Source: Anaerolineales bacterium (lineage in GTDB: Bacteria; Chloroflexota; Anaerolineae; Anaerolineales; Villigracilaceae). From it: a DNA stretch of 64,000 bases. Both the position numbers and the translations under genes were made by a program. The stretch lies in NCBI GenBank assembly GCA_015075725.1, contig JABTTV010000001.1, forward strand, positions 3,959,223-4,023,222. Reading direction: 5' to 3'. Below the pieces are notes generated by a model. It made no database searches. It saw nothing but the letters and a program-made list of their open reading frames with translations, and was not told the origin of the DNA. Shown piece by piece: positions 16,737-26,107 of the stretch (position 1 is its first letter; each line of letters starts with the position of its first letter).

Positions 16737-19700
16737 CTATTCACCTACGCTCGACACATCGTTGGACGGCCGCCATTGAGACCACTTATCCGTAGCCGGG
16801 TCGATCGTCATATTCCCTGCGGGTCCGCCCTGCCAGAAGGCCTGGAAGATATTCGGATTGCCGTCGCGGACGGTGGTAAACGCCAGGTTGGTGCCGCCGC
16901 AATCCCAGGTGGGACCCGAATCCAACCCTTCGTAGTCGGTAACGCGGTATTCCTTGTTGGCGCGGAAATCGAAGGAGTAAACATCCAGGTTGCCATCCCG
17001 TTCAGACTGGTAGGCAATACGATCACCTTCGGGAGACCAGACCGCGTTGATGGTCTTGCCGTCCGTTGTGACCCTTTTCACCTGACCGGTATCGATGTTC
17101 ATCGCGTAAAGATCGGTGTTTCCGTTTTCATCCTGAACGATATAGGCGATCAATTTGCCGTTGGGCGACCAGGCCGGGAAGATTTCATCCTCCGCGGATT
17201 CAGTGAGCCTCTTTTCTGTGAGCGTTTCCACATCGAGGATGTAGATGTCCCAGTTGCCGTTTCGATTGCTTTGGAAGACAAGTTTCTCGATATCTGGCGA
17301 ATAGAAGGGGTTGATATCATCAGCCGGATTGCTCGTAATCTGGGTCTCTTCGCCGGTTTGCTGGTCGATCGTAAACAGGTCGAACCGTCCGTTCCTGTCG
17401 CTTTGGAAAACGACCGTCTGGGCATCGGGTCCGTACATCGGGTTCGTATTATTGGATTGCGTCTCCGTCAGGCGAGTCGCCTCGCCGGAGCCGAGCAGGT
17501 CCGTGTAATACAACTCGACATTCCCATCGCGGTTGCTCTGGAAGACAACCCACGAATCATTCGGAGCGCGGCTTGGGCGGCTGTCCACCGCTTCATCCTT
17601 GGAGAGGTTGTATAGTTTGAAACCGGGCTGGCCTTCGATCCCGTCCAGGCGATAGATTTCGAGGTTATCGTCGCGGAAGGTATGGAAGACAAGACACTGG
17701 ATACAAATGTCCGGCTCAGCCGGGGCGACCGATCTAATTGGTTCCACGCAATCAGCCATTGCAACGCGGACTGTGGTGCCCGAGGGATTGGTCAGATTCA
17801 GGATGAGCACCTGGTTGGGTCCGGTCACCGTTATCGTCATGCTTTCGCCAGACCTCAGTCGGACATTCCCGCTCTGAATGACCACGCCGTTCTGGTCGGT
17901 TATCGTAAACGCGTATGGCGCAGGCATATCGCCACCATTATTTGTGATGGTGAATTCAGCCACATCGGTTGAGACACAAATGCCGTTGGCGGTCAACGCG
18001 GGCGGCGGCGGAGGAGGCGGGACGCAGGCGGTCATATCAACAACTGTCGTCAGCGTCGCATCACTCGGAGTGGCGAATGTATAACTTGTGGATGAGCCGG
18101 TTACCGTCAGGGTGATACTTTGGCCCGCCAGCAGGGATATCGTGCCGGTTTGTACCACAACTCCGCCTGCATCCGTGATCGTATAGGGATATGGGACAGC
18201 CATATTCGTGCCGTTATTTGTAAGGACAAAGGTGGCGGTACCTCCCACTGAAGTGCAGACTCCGGTGATGGATAAATCGGCAGGCGGGGGCACACGCGGT
18301 CCACCTGCAGGTCCCGCCGCCACACACGCGGTCATATCCACAGTGGTCGTAAGTGCGACATCATTGGGTGTGGCGAAGGTATAACTCGTCGATGAACCGG
18401 TCACGGAAATCGTTGTGCTTTGGTTCGCGCCAAGGTCGATCTGACCTGCGCCCGCCACCGCGCCGTTCGCATCCAAAATCACGTAGTCGTACGGCGCCGC
18501 CATGGCATTCCCATTGTTTGTGATCGTGAAGGATGCCGTACCCGTGTTCGATGTGCATGAGCCGGTTATGGATAGATCAGCTGGTGGAGGCGGCGGCGGT
18601 GGAGGGGAGGTCACACAAGTGGACATATCCACAAGTGAAGATAATGAGGCATCGTCCGGCGATGACAACGCATAAGAGGTGGAAGGTCCGGTAACTGTAA
18701 TGGTGGTACTCTGCCCAGATGGCAGGTTGATCGTCCCGGTATCCACGACTGTGCCGTTTGAGTCGGTAATGTTGTAGGTATACGGGGTCGTCATCGCGCC
18801 GCCGTTGTTGGTGACGGTGAAGACCGCAGTTCCGGTATTCACTCCGCCGCAAGCGCCTTGAACTGTAAACACTGGCGGATTCACCGGCTGAGCGCTGGTT
18901 GCTGTCGGCGTCGGGGTGGGTTTCAGGGTGCATGAACCGGTCACGTTCAAGGTCACAGAGGATAAGAAGGAGGTTTTATAGGTCACCGTCATGTTTGCGT
19001 TGCCAGCGCCGTTCACAGTAACGGATTGACCGGGCTGCAAGTCCACAGGTCCGGATTGCGCCGGATCGGAAAGGACAAATGTCCCATCGCTCACACTTCC
19101 CGAAATATTCGTGATAAGGAAGGTGGCAGATTGATCGACGTTACAAAAGACCTTAAGATCCAGTTGACCATCGACCGGCGTGCTGGTAGGCGATGGGGTG
19201 AACGTGATCGTAGGCGTGTTTGTCGGCTGCGGCGTGTTGGAAGGCGTGGGCGTATTGGACGGCGTCCTTGTCGGCCTCGGGGTTCTCGTATTTGTCGGTG
19301 TCGGAGACGGACCCGGCGTATGTGTGGCAGTAGGCGTGCGGGTAGGCCTCGGAGTCCGCGTCATTGTAGGAGTAAAAGTATTCGAAGGCGTGGGTGACGG
19401 CCCGGGAGTTTTCGTAAGAGTGGGCGTACGGGTGGCAGTCGGGGTTCTTGTATTCGTCGGGGTCTGGCTTGGACCCGGCGTTTTCGTTGCAGTGCCTGTT
19501 GGAGTAGCCGTCGCCTGAGGGAGGGGAAGACAGGTACCGACCGCCTGCAGGTTGACGGCATCCAACTGGGAAGTTGAATACGTCACCTTAACCGTGGCAT
19601 TCCCGGCTGCGTTGAAGGAAATGCTCTGATTCGGATTCAGATCGAGCGAGTTCGTAACCGGGTTCTTCCCCGGTTCAGAAACCGTGTAGCTTCCACCCGA

Positions 19701-20249
19701 CAATGGACCGCCGATATTCGTGATCGTAAAGGTCGCAGTCAGGTCATTGTTACACGCAACCCCCAAACCGACATAAGGATCGTCGACCGCAGCAGCGCCT
19801 GCGTTCCCCTGGTTGCCACCAGGCTGCGGAGTAGGCGTTTCTGTCGAAGTTGGCTCAATGACCACGCCTCCCTGCCCACCCTGAGCGCCCGCATCCCCCG
19901 CTGATGTGGGTGTACTTGTCGGCGTATTCGTGGGTGTGGCTGTCGCCTGATCCTGAGGTCCCACTTGAGCCGCTTGCGCCTCTTCGGACGGGGTATTTGT
20001 TGGGGTCGCCTCTAAAGGAGGTTCCGTGGGCGGCGCCGGTTCCTCCGTAGGAGGCTCTGTAGGAGGCTCTGTAGGCGGCGCAGGTTCCTCCGTGGGAGGT
20101 TCTGTTGGAGGCGCAGGCTCTTCCGTGCCCCCCTCTCCGCCAGTTCCTTCCAACCCCTGACCCGGAGCACAGGAAACCACAAGCAAGGACACGATCACAA
20201 GGATGGATAGAAATTTGAACAGGTCAAGTTTGGCATTCGAAAACCACAT
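16737..20249 (-). CDS. large repeat lipoprotein with six CARDB-like units and a PD40 propeller
   Basis: From ATG 20249 (RBS GAGGT) the protein has 1170 residues. A lipoprotein signal ends in LLVVSC. Pro/Glu and Thr/Pro linkers (PTEPP, TPT repeats) separate six Ig-like CARDB-type units of about 80-90 residues. Each unit is bracketed by cysteines and carries the pattern FTITNNGG...PGQS...TVTG. The last 300 residues are PD40/TolB blades (SRAPNDSWVVFQSNRDGN and similar). It is an exported surface protein, probably for adhesion or polymer binding. The frame continues upstream of the ATG, but the lipobox fixes this start. Confidence 0.85.
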   Translation of the reverse strand: MWFSNAKLDLFKFLSILVIVSLLVVSCAPGQGLEGTGGEGGTEEPAPPTEPPTEEPAPPTEPPTEPPTEEPAPPTEPPLEATPTNTPSEEAQAAQVGPQDQATATPTNTPTSTPTSAGDAGAQGGQGGVVIEPTSTETPTPQPGGNQGNAGAAAVDDPYVGLGVACNNDLTATFTITNIGGPLSGGSYTVSEPGKNPVTNSLDLNPNQSISFNAAGNATVKVTYSTSQLDAVNLQAVGTCLPLPQATATPTGTATKTPGPSQTPTNTRTPTATRTPTLTKTPGPSPTPSNTFTPTMTRTPRPTRTPTATHTPGPSPTPTNTRTPRPTRTPSNTPTPSNTPQPTNTPTITFTPSPTSTPVDGQLDLKVFCNVDQSATFLITNISGSVSDGTFVLSDPAQSGPVDLQPGQSVTVNGAGNANMTVTYKTSFLSSVTLNVTGSCTLKPTPTPTATSAQPVNPPVFTVQGACGGVNTGTAVFTVTNNGGAMTTPYTYNITDSNGTVVDTGTINLPSGQSTTITVTGPSTSYALSSPDDASLSSLVDMSTCVTSPPPPPPPPADLSITGSCTSNTGTASFTITNNGNAMAAPYDYVILDANGAVAGAGQIDLGANQSTTISVTGSSTSYTFATPNDVALTTTVDMTACVAAGPAGGPRVPPPADLSITGVCTSVGGTATFVLTNNGTNMAVPYPYTITDAGGVVVQTGTISLLAGQSITLTVTGSSTSYTFATPSDATLTTVVDMTACVPPPPPPPALTANGICVSTDVAEFTITNNGGDMPAPYAFTITDQNGVVIQSGNVRLRSGESMTITVTGPNQVLILNLTNPSGTTVRVAMADCVEPIRSVAPAEPDICIQCLVFHTFRDDNLEIYRLDGIEGQPGFKLYNLSKDEAVDSRPSRAPNDSWVVFQSNRDGNVELYYTDLLGSGEATRLTETQSNNTNPMYGPDAQTVVFQSDRNGRFDLFTIDQQTGEETQITSNPADDINPFYSPDIEKLVFQSNRNGNWDIYILDVETLTEKRLTESAEDEIFPAWSPNGKLIAYIVQDENGNTDLYAMNIDTGQVKRVTTDGKTINAVWSPEGDRIAYQSERDGNLDVYSFDFRANKEYRVTDYEGLDSGPTWDCGGTNLAFTTVRDGNPNIFQAFWQGGPAGNMTIDPATDKWSQWRPSNDVSSVGE

Positions 20250-20484
20250 ATCTACCTCACTAAATCTAAACGGCTCGATAAAAAAAGATTGACGTTTCTT
20301 TCGCCTGGAATCGTATTCATAGACATTAAATTTGTAGCGAAAACCGCCCGAAAAGGGTTCGTTAAGCGACAAATATAACAGCAGTGAACAATTATATTGC
20401 CGTGCAAAGCAAACGGCTGAAATGTATTAGAATTACAATATTTCCTTAGAAAATTCGATCCCCATCGAGTAGAGAGAGTGTACC

Positions 20485-21276
20485 ATGAAAAATTTAACGA
20501 ATAAAAAAGGTTTCTTAATCCTTACAGCCGCCTTTATCCTCCTGTCAGCCTGCGGACCAAAAGATAATTCTGAAGATACAGGGGTGGCAGCCCCCGAGCT
20601 GCCTGTCATCACCGCGGAAGCAACGGTTCAATCCCAGACCTTCACCCATATTAACCGCGATGTACTGCTCGACCCCGCCAAGACCTCCGACGCAGATTCG
20701 CTCCTGGTGAGCGGCTATTTATATGAAGGGCTGGTCACGGTCGATTCCAGCGGAAATATTCAGCCGGGTATCGCACAATCCTGGACCGTCTCAGACGACG
20801 AACTGGACTACATATTCGAGATCCGTCCCAACACACGATTCAGCGACGGCTCACAGATCACCGTGGATGCGATCGCGGATAATTTCAACCGCTGGTTCGA
20901 ACCCAACAGCCCCCTTCACGGGGACGGGAACTTTCCCTCCTGGCTGAATCGCTTCCTGGCTTTCAACGGCGAAAGAGAGGCAAATAACCGCGCGGTCTCG
21001 CAAGTGGACGGAGTTCAGAAGGTGGACTCCAATACCTTTATCGTCCACCTTAATCGCATCGAACCGCAGTTGTTGAACTATCTCGCGGAACCGGCGTTTG
21101 CGATCCTGAGTCCCGCGTCGCTAAGCAACCCCGCATACGGCACAAGCCAAAGCACCATCATCTCCAGCGGCGCGTATGTCATTTCTTCATGGACCGAAGA
21201 AGGCATGACTCTCAGCCCCAATCCACAATACTGGAATGCGGCCGGCGGCGAAGATCTCAAATTTATCTGGAAATAG
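20485..21276 (+). CDS. short SBP_bac_5-type lipoprotein (N-terminal half only)
   Basis: The 263-residue protein begins with a lipobox signal (ILLSAC) and matches the N-terminal part of peptide/nickel ABC substrate-binding proteins (SYLYEGLV-like segment, GIAQSWTVSDD, FSDGSQITVDAI). That family usually has 500-600 residues. This one stops after the PQYWNA segment with no downstream continuation, since mogA lies on the other strand. It is either a natural truncation or a repurposed one-lobe binding protein. No permease genes are adjacent. Confidence 0.75.
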   Translation: MKNLTNKKGFLILTAAFILLSACGPKDNSEDTGVAAPELPVITAEATVQSQTFTHINRDVLLDPAKTSDADSLLVSGYLYEGLVTVDSSGNIQPGIAQSWTVSDDELDYIFEIRPNTRFSDGSQITVDAIADNFNRWFEPNSPLHGDGNFPSWLNRFLAFNGEREANNRAVSQVDGVQKVDSNTFIVHLNRIEPQLLNYLAEPAFAILSPASLSNPAYGTSQSTIISSGAYVISSWTEEGMTLSPNPQYWNAAGGEDLKFIWK

Positions 21277-21284
21277 GTTGATTG

Positions 21285-21779
21285 CTAATGGGATTGCTCG
21301 GAGTTGGGGTCTTCGCTGAGCAATTGAACGGCATGAGGGAGGACAGGAAAGATAAAGCCCAAATTTTCCACCGCACCCCTGGGGCTGCCGGGCAGGTTGA
21401 CGATGAGCGTCCGGCCACGAATGCCTGCCACAGCGCGGGAAAGCATGGCATGATGGGTTTTCTTGAGCGATCCAGCCCGCATGACCTCCGCGAGACCCGG
21501 CGCATCTTTTTGAACGACAGCCCGAGTCGCTTCGGGGGCGATATCACGCGGCGCAAAGCCGGTACTTCCCGTCGTGAGGATGATGTCCATTTCGCCGCCA
21601 TCCGCCCATTCGACCAGCGTCTGGCGAAGCGCTGACTCATCGTCGGGAAGGATGACCTGTTTTAAGACCCGGCAGTTTTCAGCTTGAAGGAAGGAGGCGA
21701 GAGCGGGTCCGGATGCATCCTGCCGTTCGCCGCGCGAGGAACGATCCGAGAGGGTGATGATTCCAAAGCGAAGCGTCAT
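21285..21779 (-). CDS. mog: molybdenum cofactor biosynthesis protein MogA/MoaB-like
   Basis: The 164-residue MPT-binding protein adenylylates molybdopterin in Moco synthesis. Diagnostic motifs are ITLSDRSSRGE, LTTGSTGFAPRDIAPEAT and LIVNLPGSPRGAVENL. Its ATG overlaps the stop of the upstream acetyltransferase by four bases. Confidence 0.9.
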   Translation of the reverse strand: MTLRFGIITLSDRSSRGERQDASGPALASFLQAENCRVLKQVILPDDESALRQTLVEWADGGEMDIILTTGSTGFAPRDIAPEATRAVVQKDAPGLAEVMRAGSLKKTHHAMLSRAVAGIRGRTLIVNLPGSPRGAVENLGFIFPVLPHAVQLLSEDPNSEQSH

Positions 21780-22210
21780 ATGAACATCTTTGCAAAAACA
21801 CGGTCTTCGGGAACCAGGTCCCAGCCGGATTCTTCGTAAAACCGCTTTGCGGTCTCGTTATCGTCCATCACCACCAGAAGGCATTTGATGCAGCCTTTTG
21901 CCTTGAGTCGTTTTTCCACTTCAGCCAGGAGCAACCCACCAATTCCCTGACGACGAAAATCCCCATGCACTGCCAGGTGATAGATCATCCCGCGCCGGCC
22001 GTCGAACGCACCGATGATCGAACCGATGATCCGGTTTTCCAATTCAGCGACAAGGAACAGGTCCGGGTCGCGTTCCAACTTCTTTTTGATCTCGCCGGGC
22101 GTATCCGACGGACCGACATGCATGCCGGTCTCGATGCCCTGCCAAAGACTCAAAAGGCTGCCGTAATCGTTCTCGAAATCGAATTCGCGAATCTGAACCG
22201 CGGGGGTCAT
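21776..22210 (-). CDS. GNAT-family N-acetyltransferase
   Basis: The 144-residue protein carries the acetyl-CoA loop RRQGIGGLLL and the C-terminal ETAKRFYEESGW typical of RimI-like GNATs. ATG 22210 overlaps the response-regulator stop (ATGA), so I chose it over an upstream in-frame start. It sits in a lon-regulator-GNAT-mog chain with overlaps at every junction. Confidence 0.85.
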   Translation of the reverse strand: MTPAVQIREFDFENDYGSLLSLWQGIETGMHVGPSDTPGEIKKKLERDPDLFLVAELENRIIGSIIGAFDGRRGMIYHLAVHGDFRRQGIGGLLLAEVEKRLKAKGCIKCLLVVMDDNETAKRFYEESGWDLVPEDRVFAKMFI

Positions 22211-22569
22211 GCGGAGATGACCTGCCTGAGCAGGTTGAAGAGATCGTCCGGCATATAAGGTTTCATCAGAAAACCGTCCGCCCCCTGGTTCATACATTCC
22301 TCGCGCACATTCGCCCCGGAAGACATCAACACCCGCACCTTTGCTATATCGTCGGAGGCGCGCAATTGCCGCAAGACATCGAGCCCGCTTTGACTGAAGA
22401 GATGGACGTCCATCAGGAGGACATCCGGGTTGACGGATCGGACTGCCGCAATCACATCGGCATCGGCGGCGAGAGACACAACTTCGTACCCCTCCATTTT
22501 GAGAAGGGTATCGAGCAGGGAAACCATGGTGACATCATCTTCAGCGAGAAGAATTTTTGGGTTTGACAT
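22207..22569 (-). CDS. single-domain response regulator
   Basis: The 120-residue protein is only a receiver domain: acidic D11/D12, phospho-acceptor D54, and K103 (LMKPY). The segment after D54 is VHLF rather than the usual xMP. The start lies inside lon's 3' end, out of frame, with a 29-base overlap, so translation is coupled to lon. No kinase is adjacent. Confidence 0.9.
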   Translation of the reverse strand: MSNPKILLAEDDVTMVSLLDTLLKMEGYEVVSLAADADVIAAVRSVNPDVLLMDVHLFSQSGLDVLRQLRASDDIAKVRVLMSSGANVREECMNQGADGFLMKPYMPDDLFNLLRQVISA

Positions 22570-25153
22570 TCTTTTTTGCCTTCCTCGCGGCGGGTTTAGA
22601 CGGCTTGCCAGTTTGCTTCTTCTTTTTCACCTTCGTTTTTTCCAACGCGGCATCGATGACATCCTCAACGGAACCGGCGAACACGAACTTCATGGATTTC
22701 CGAATTTCGTCGGGCACATCGTCCAGGTCTTTCTGGTTTTGATCCGGCAAAATGACGGTTCCGAGCCCGCTGCGGTGAGCCGCCAGCACCTTCTCCTTAA
22801 CGCCACCAATGGGCAGGACCTGGCCTCGCAGCGTGATCTCGCCGGTCATGCCGACCTGCGGGTTGACCTTTCGCCCGGTGATCAATGACACCAACGAAGT
22901 CGCCATTGCAACCCCGGCGGATGGACCGTCTTTGGGCTGCGAGCCTGCCGGGATATGCATGTGGATATCGTGCTTGTCGAAGTATTCGTGCGTTATGCCA
23001 AAGGAGCCGGAACGCGAACGGACATAAGACAATGCCGCACGCGCGGATTCCTGCATGACGTTACCCACGGAACCGGTGATCTGGAATCCGCGCCCGCCGG
23101 GCATGGCGGTTGCTTCGACCAAGAGAATATCGCCGCCGAAGGACGTCCATGCGAGGCCGGGGACCACGCCGGGAATCGAAGTGCGCTTGTTCAATTCTTC
23201 AGGACCGAGGAAGATCGGGGTATCGAGGAAGGATTCCACGAGCTTCGGGTTGATGCGATATTTCTTCGCTTTGCCCTCGGCAATGTGCGTGCCAACCTTG
23301 CGGCAGACCGCGCCGATCTTGCGTTCAAGATTGCGGACGCCCGCCTCGCGCGTGTACTGGCGGATGATCATCTTGAGGGATTCGTCGTTAAAGGAAACCT
23401 CATTCTTTCGCAAACTATTCTCGCGAATCTGACGCGGAATCAAATATCCGCGCGCGATCGCCATTTTTTCCGATTCGGTGTAACCGGAGAGATAGATCAT
23501 CTCCATGCGGTCGCGCAACGGACCGGGGATATAGTCCAGTATATTGGCGGTGGCGATGAAGAAGACCTGCGAGAGGTCGTATGCCACTTCAAGGTAGTTG
23601 TCGCGGAACTCGCTGTTCTGTTCGGGGTCGAGCACTTCAAGCAAAGCCGAAGACGGGTCACCGTGGAAATCGTTGGTGAGCTTATCCACCTCATCGAGCA
23701 TGAAGACGGGATTCTTCGAGCCGATGCGCCGCAGAGATTGCAGGATGCGCCCGGGCATCGCGCCGATGTAGGTGCGGCGGTGCCCGCGAATTTCCGCTTC
23801 GTCACGGATGCCGCCGAGCGAGGCGCGGATGAACTTGCGCCCCATGGCGCGCGCGATGGACTGGCCGAGTGAGGTCTTGCCGACGCCGGGCGGACCGACA
23901 AAGCAGAGAATCACACCCTCGCGCTCGCGGCGAATCATGTCGGTGGATTCCTCCTTTTTATCGTTGATGCGGTCGAGACGCAATTTGCGAATCGCGAGAA
24001 ATTCAAGGATGCGGTCCTTTACATCATCGAGCCCGTAATGGTCCTGGTTCAGGACCGCGCGCGCATGGGCGATATCGAGGTTATCCCCGGTGCCGGTCGA
24101 CCAGGGAAGCGAGACAAGCGTATCGAGATAGGTGCGAATCACCCCGTATTCGGCGGCGGCGGTCGGAAGGCGGGACAATCGATCCAACTCGCGCTTCGCC
24201 TGCGTATCCGCCTCCTCGGGCATTTTCGCCTCTTCGATCTTCTTGCGGAACTCTTCGATCTCGACAGCCTGTTCGTCCCGCTCGCCGAGTTCGCGCTGGA
24301 TGGCTTTCATCTGTTCGCGCAGGAAGTAATCGCGCTGGACCTTTTCGATCTCGCCGCGCGCCTCGTTCTGAATCTTCTGCCCGATGGTGAGGACCTCAGC
24401 CTCGCGCACGAGCAGACCGATGAGCTTCTTCAGTTTGTCGTAGACCGAATCGATCTCGAGAATCTCCTGCGCATCCTTCAGTTCGATGCGCTGGAAGTTG
24501 GCGATGGTGTAAACGGTTTGGAGCGGGTCTTCGAGCGAGAGGATCGAGTTCGCCAATTCCTCCGGGAAGGAGGGAATCATCTGGGTGATCTGTTGGAATT
24601 GGTCGCGGGCATTGCGGGCAAGCGCATCCGTTTCGATGCTCTTCTCGTCGCTTTCAGGCGCGCGGAGGATGTGAGCCTTGAGGTAAGGCTCTTCCTGCAC
24701 GAACTCGCCGAGGCGGAATCTATCCATGCCCTGGACCAAAAGCCGCACGGTTCCATCCGGGGCGCGGAGGAGGCGATGAACTGTGGCGATGGTCCCGACC
24801 CGATACAATTCGTTCGGACCCGGGGTCTCCTGCTCGGGGTTGATGGCGGCGACGAGTCCCACAAGTTTATCCCCGCCGACGACATCGTCGACGAGGCGAA
24901 TGGAGCGCGGCTGCCCCACCGTAAGCGGGACAGCCGTGTTGGGGTAAACGACAACACCGCGTAGCGGCAGGATGGGCAGGACATCGGGAATATTCATTTT
25001 CTCTTCAGCACCCCCCGCACCAGGAGCGGTGGAACCGCCCGCTTTTATCTGAGTAATCAAAGAAGAAAGCGTGAGTTCCGGAAACTCACCGTCGGATTCA
25101 TCCAATTTCTGGAGGAATTCCTGCAAACCGGAAAGCCATTTTTGAGCAGGCAT
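22541..25153 (-). CDS. lon: ATP-dependent protease La
   Basis: This is full-length LonA with 870 residues. The N-domain starts at about residue 55 (PDVLPILPLRGVVVYP). The AAA+ module has Walker A GPPGVGKT (420-427) and Walker B FMLDE (around 487). The protease domain has Ser745 (KDGPSAG) and Lys788 (GGVKEK), 43 residues apart as in E. coli Lon. A Lys-rich tail ends the protein. The first 52 residues precede the usual Lon start, so M53 is an alternative. It lies seven bases after hsp20, forming a proteostasis operon. Confidence 0.96.
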   Translation of the reverse strand: MPAQKWLSGLQEFLQKLDESDGEFPELTLSSLITQIKAGGSTAPGAGGAEEKMNIPDVLPILPLRGVVVYPNTAVPLTVGQPRSIRLVDDVVGGDKLVGLVAAINPEQETPGPNELYRVGTIATVHRLLRAPDGTVRLLVQGMDRFRLGEFVQEEPYLKAHILRAPESDEKSIETDALARNARDQFQQITQMIPSFPEELANSILSLEDPLQTVYTIANFQRIELKDAQEILEIDSVYDKLKKLIGLLVREAEVLTIGQKIQNEARGEIEKVQRDYFLREQMKAIQRELGERDEQAVEIEEFRKKIEEAKMPEEADTQAKRELDRLSRLPTAAAEYGVIRTYLDTLVSLPWSTGTGDNLDIAHARAVLNQDHYGLDDVKDRILEFLAIRKLRLDRINDKKEESTDMIRREREGVILCFVGPPGVGKTSLGQSIARAMGRKFIRASLGGIRDEAEIRGHRRTYIGAMPGRILQSLRRIGSKNPVFMLDEVDKLTNDFHGDPSSALLEVLDPEQNSEFRDNYLEVAYDLSQVFFIATANILDYIPGPLRDRMEMIYLSGYTESEKMAIARGYLIPRQIRENSLRKNEVSFNDESLKMIIRQYTREAGVRNLERKIGAVCRKVGTHIAEGKAKKYRINPKLVESFLDTPIFLGPEELNKRTSIPGVVPGLAWTSFGGDILLVEATAMPGGRGFQITGSVGNVMQESARAALSYVRSRSGSFGITHEYFDKHDIHMHIPAGSQPKDGPSAGVAMATSLVSLITGRKVNPQVGMTGEITLRGQVLPIGGVKEKVLAAHRSGLGTVILPDQNQKDLDDVPDEIRKSMKFVFAGSVEDVIDAALEKTKVKKKKQTGKPSKPAARKAKKNVKPKNSSR

Positions 25154-25160
25154 CGAGGAT

Positions 25161-25550
25161 TCAACCTTGGTTCGTTTTTTCTTTGGGCAATGTGATGGTC
25201 AGAAAGCCGTCCTGATATACAGCAACGGCAAGATCCGCGTCGACAGGGCCGGGCAGGGTGACGGCGTTCGCAAATTTTCCGGAGCGAATCTCCATCTGGT
25301 GATAGGCGCGACTTGCGGAAAAATCCGGACGGTATCCCATGATATACAATGTGCCATCCTGGAGGGAAACATCGAAGTCCTCCTCGCGCATCCCCGCTAT
25401 TTCCATGCGCACGATATAGGATTCTTCCGTTTCGTAGACATCTGTGGAAGGCTCCCACAGGCTGGACTTGACCTGCCAACTGACCGCGTGAAGGATCCCG
25501 CGCCGGACCTCCATGAGCGTATCTCGCGTTTTTCGAACCACGGTAGGCAT
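25161..25550 (-). CDS. hsp20: small heat-shock protein Hsp20
   Basis: The 129-residue alpha-crystallin-type chaperone has WEPSTDVYETEESYIVRMEIAGM at the domain start and a C-terminal beta strand (GFLTITLPK). It is first in the hsp20-lon operon. Heat-shock control is likely, but I see no CIRCE-like operator. Confidence 0.9.
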   Translation of the reverse strand: MPTVVRKTRDTLMEVRRGILHAVSWQVKSSLWEPSTDVYETEESYIVRMEIAGMREEDFDVSLQDGTLYIMGYRPDFSASRAYHQMEIRSGKFANAVTLPGPVDADLAVAVYQDGFLTITLPKEKTNQG

Positions 25551-25585
25551 TGGAACAACTCCTTGAACTTTATCCTACATCCCAG

Positions 25586-25658
25586 CGCCCCCGGAGAGAA
25601 TCGAACTCCCAACCAACAGCTTAGAAGGCTGCTGCTCTGTCCATTGAGCTACGAGGGC
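25586..25658 (-). tRNA. tRNA-Arg (anticodon TCT)
   Basis: Cloverleaf read on the minus strand: acceptor GCCCTCG paired with CGGGGGC, D-arm GCTCAATGGACAGAGC, anticodon stem CAGCC/GGCTG-like around TCT, T-loop GTTCGATTC. CCA is not encoded. It is 73 nt long. Confidence 0.93.
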
Positions 25659-25678
25659 TTTCCCTATATTTTACCTGA

Positions 25679-26107
25679 CTATCCTTCAGCCTGGCTCAGG
25701 ATCGGCCGCAACCCGCGATAGACGCGCGGACCGGCAATGGTGCGCAGGATGGTGTCGGCGGATCTGCCCAGCCTTTTGCTCAAGTCCTCGGGGGTCATGG
25801 GGATGTTGCCATTTGCAAGGAAAAGCCGAAAGACCGCCTCGACCAGGGCCGTGCGCGGATCGACGAACTCGGGCAGCTGCGCGCAATGACTGATGAGCGC
25901 ATGCTGGATGCCATCCACCTGTTTCACCTCCGCGGTGTGAGGGTCGATCCAATCGATCAATTCGCCCTCCTCGATACCCGCCAGGGATTCCTGGTGTTCG
26001 GCGCAAAGAAAGGAGCGCAGGAAGACGTGCCAATCGCGCTCGTTCTGTTTCCACCATTCGAAATCGATGTGGAAGGGCGTCTTTGCAGTCGGCTTGAGCA
26101 GGCTCAC
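25679..26107 (-). CDS. conserved protein of unknown function (winged-helix-like C-terminus)
   Basis: The 142-residue protein is acidic in its first half (HIDFEWWKQNERDW). A possible winged-helix ends it (MTPEDLSKRLGRSADTILRTI, where a helix-turn-helix is plausible). Its ATG overlaps the stop of the large upstream gene (ATGA), so the two act together. I do not recognise the family. Confidence 0.7.
   Translation of the reverse strand: MSLLKPTAKTPFHIDFEWWKQNERDWHVFLRSFLCAEHQESLAGIEEGELIDWIDPHTAEVKQVDGIQHALISHCAQLPEFVDPRTALVEAVFRLFLANGNIPMTPEDLSKRLGRSADTILRTIAGPRVYRGLRPILSQAEG

Noticed and set aside
24038..24964. 308-codon frame opposite lon
   Set aside because: Antisense shadow of a certain gene.
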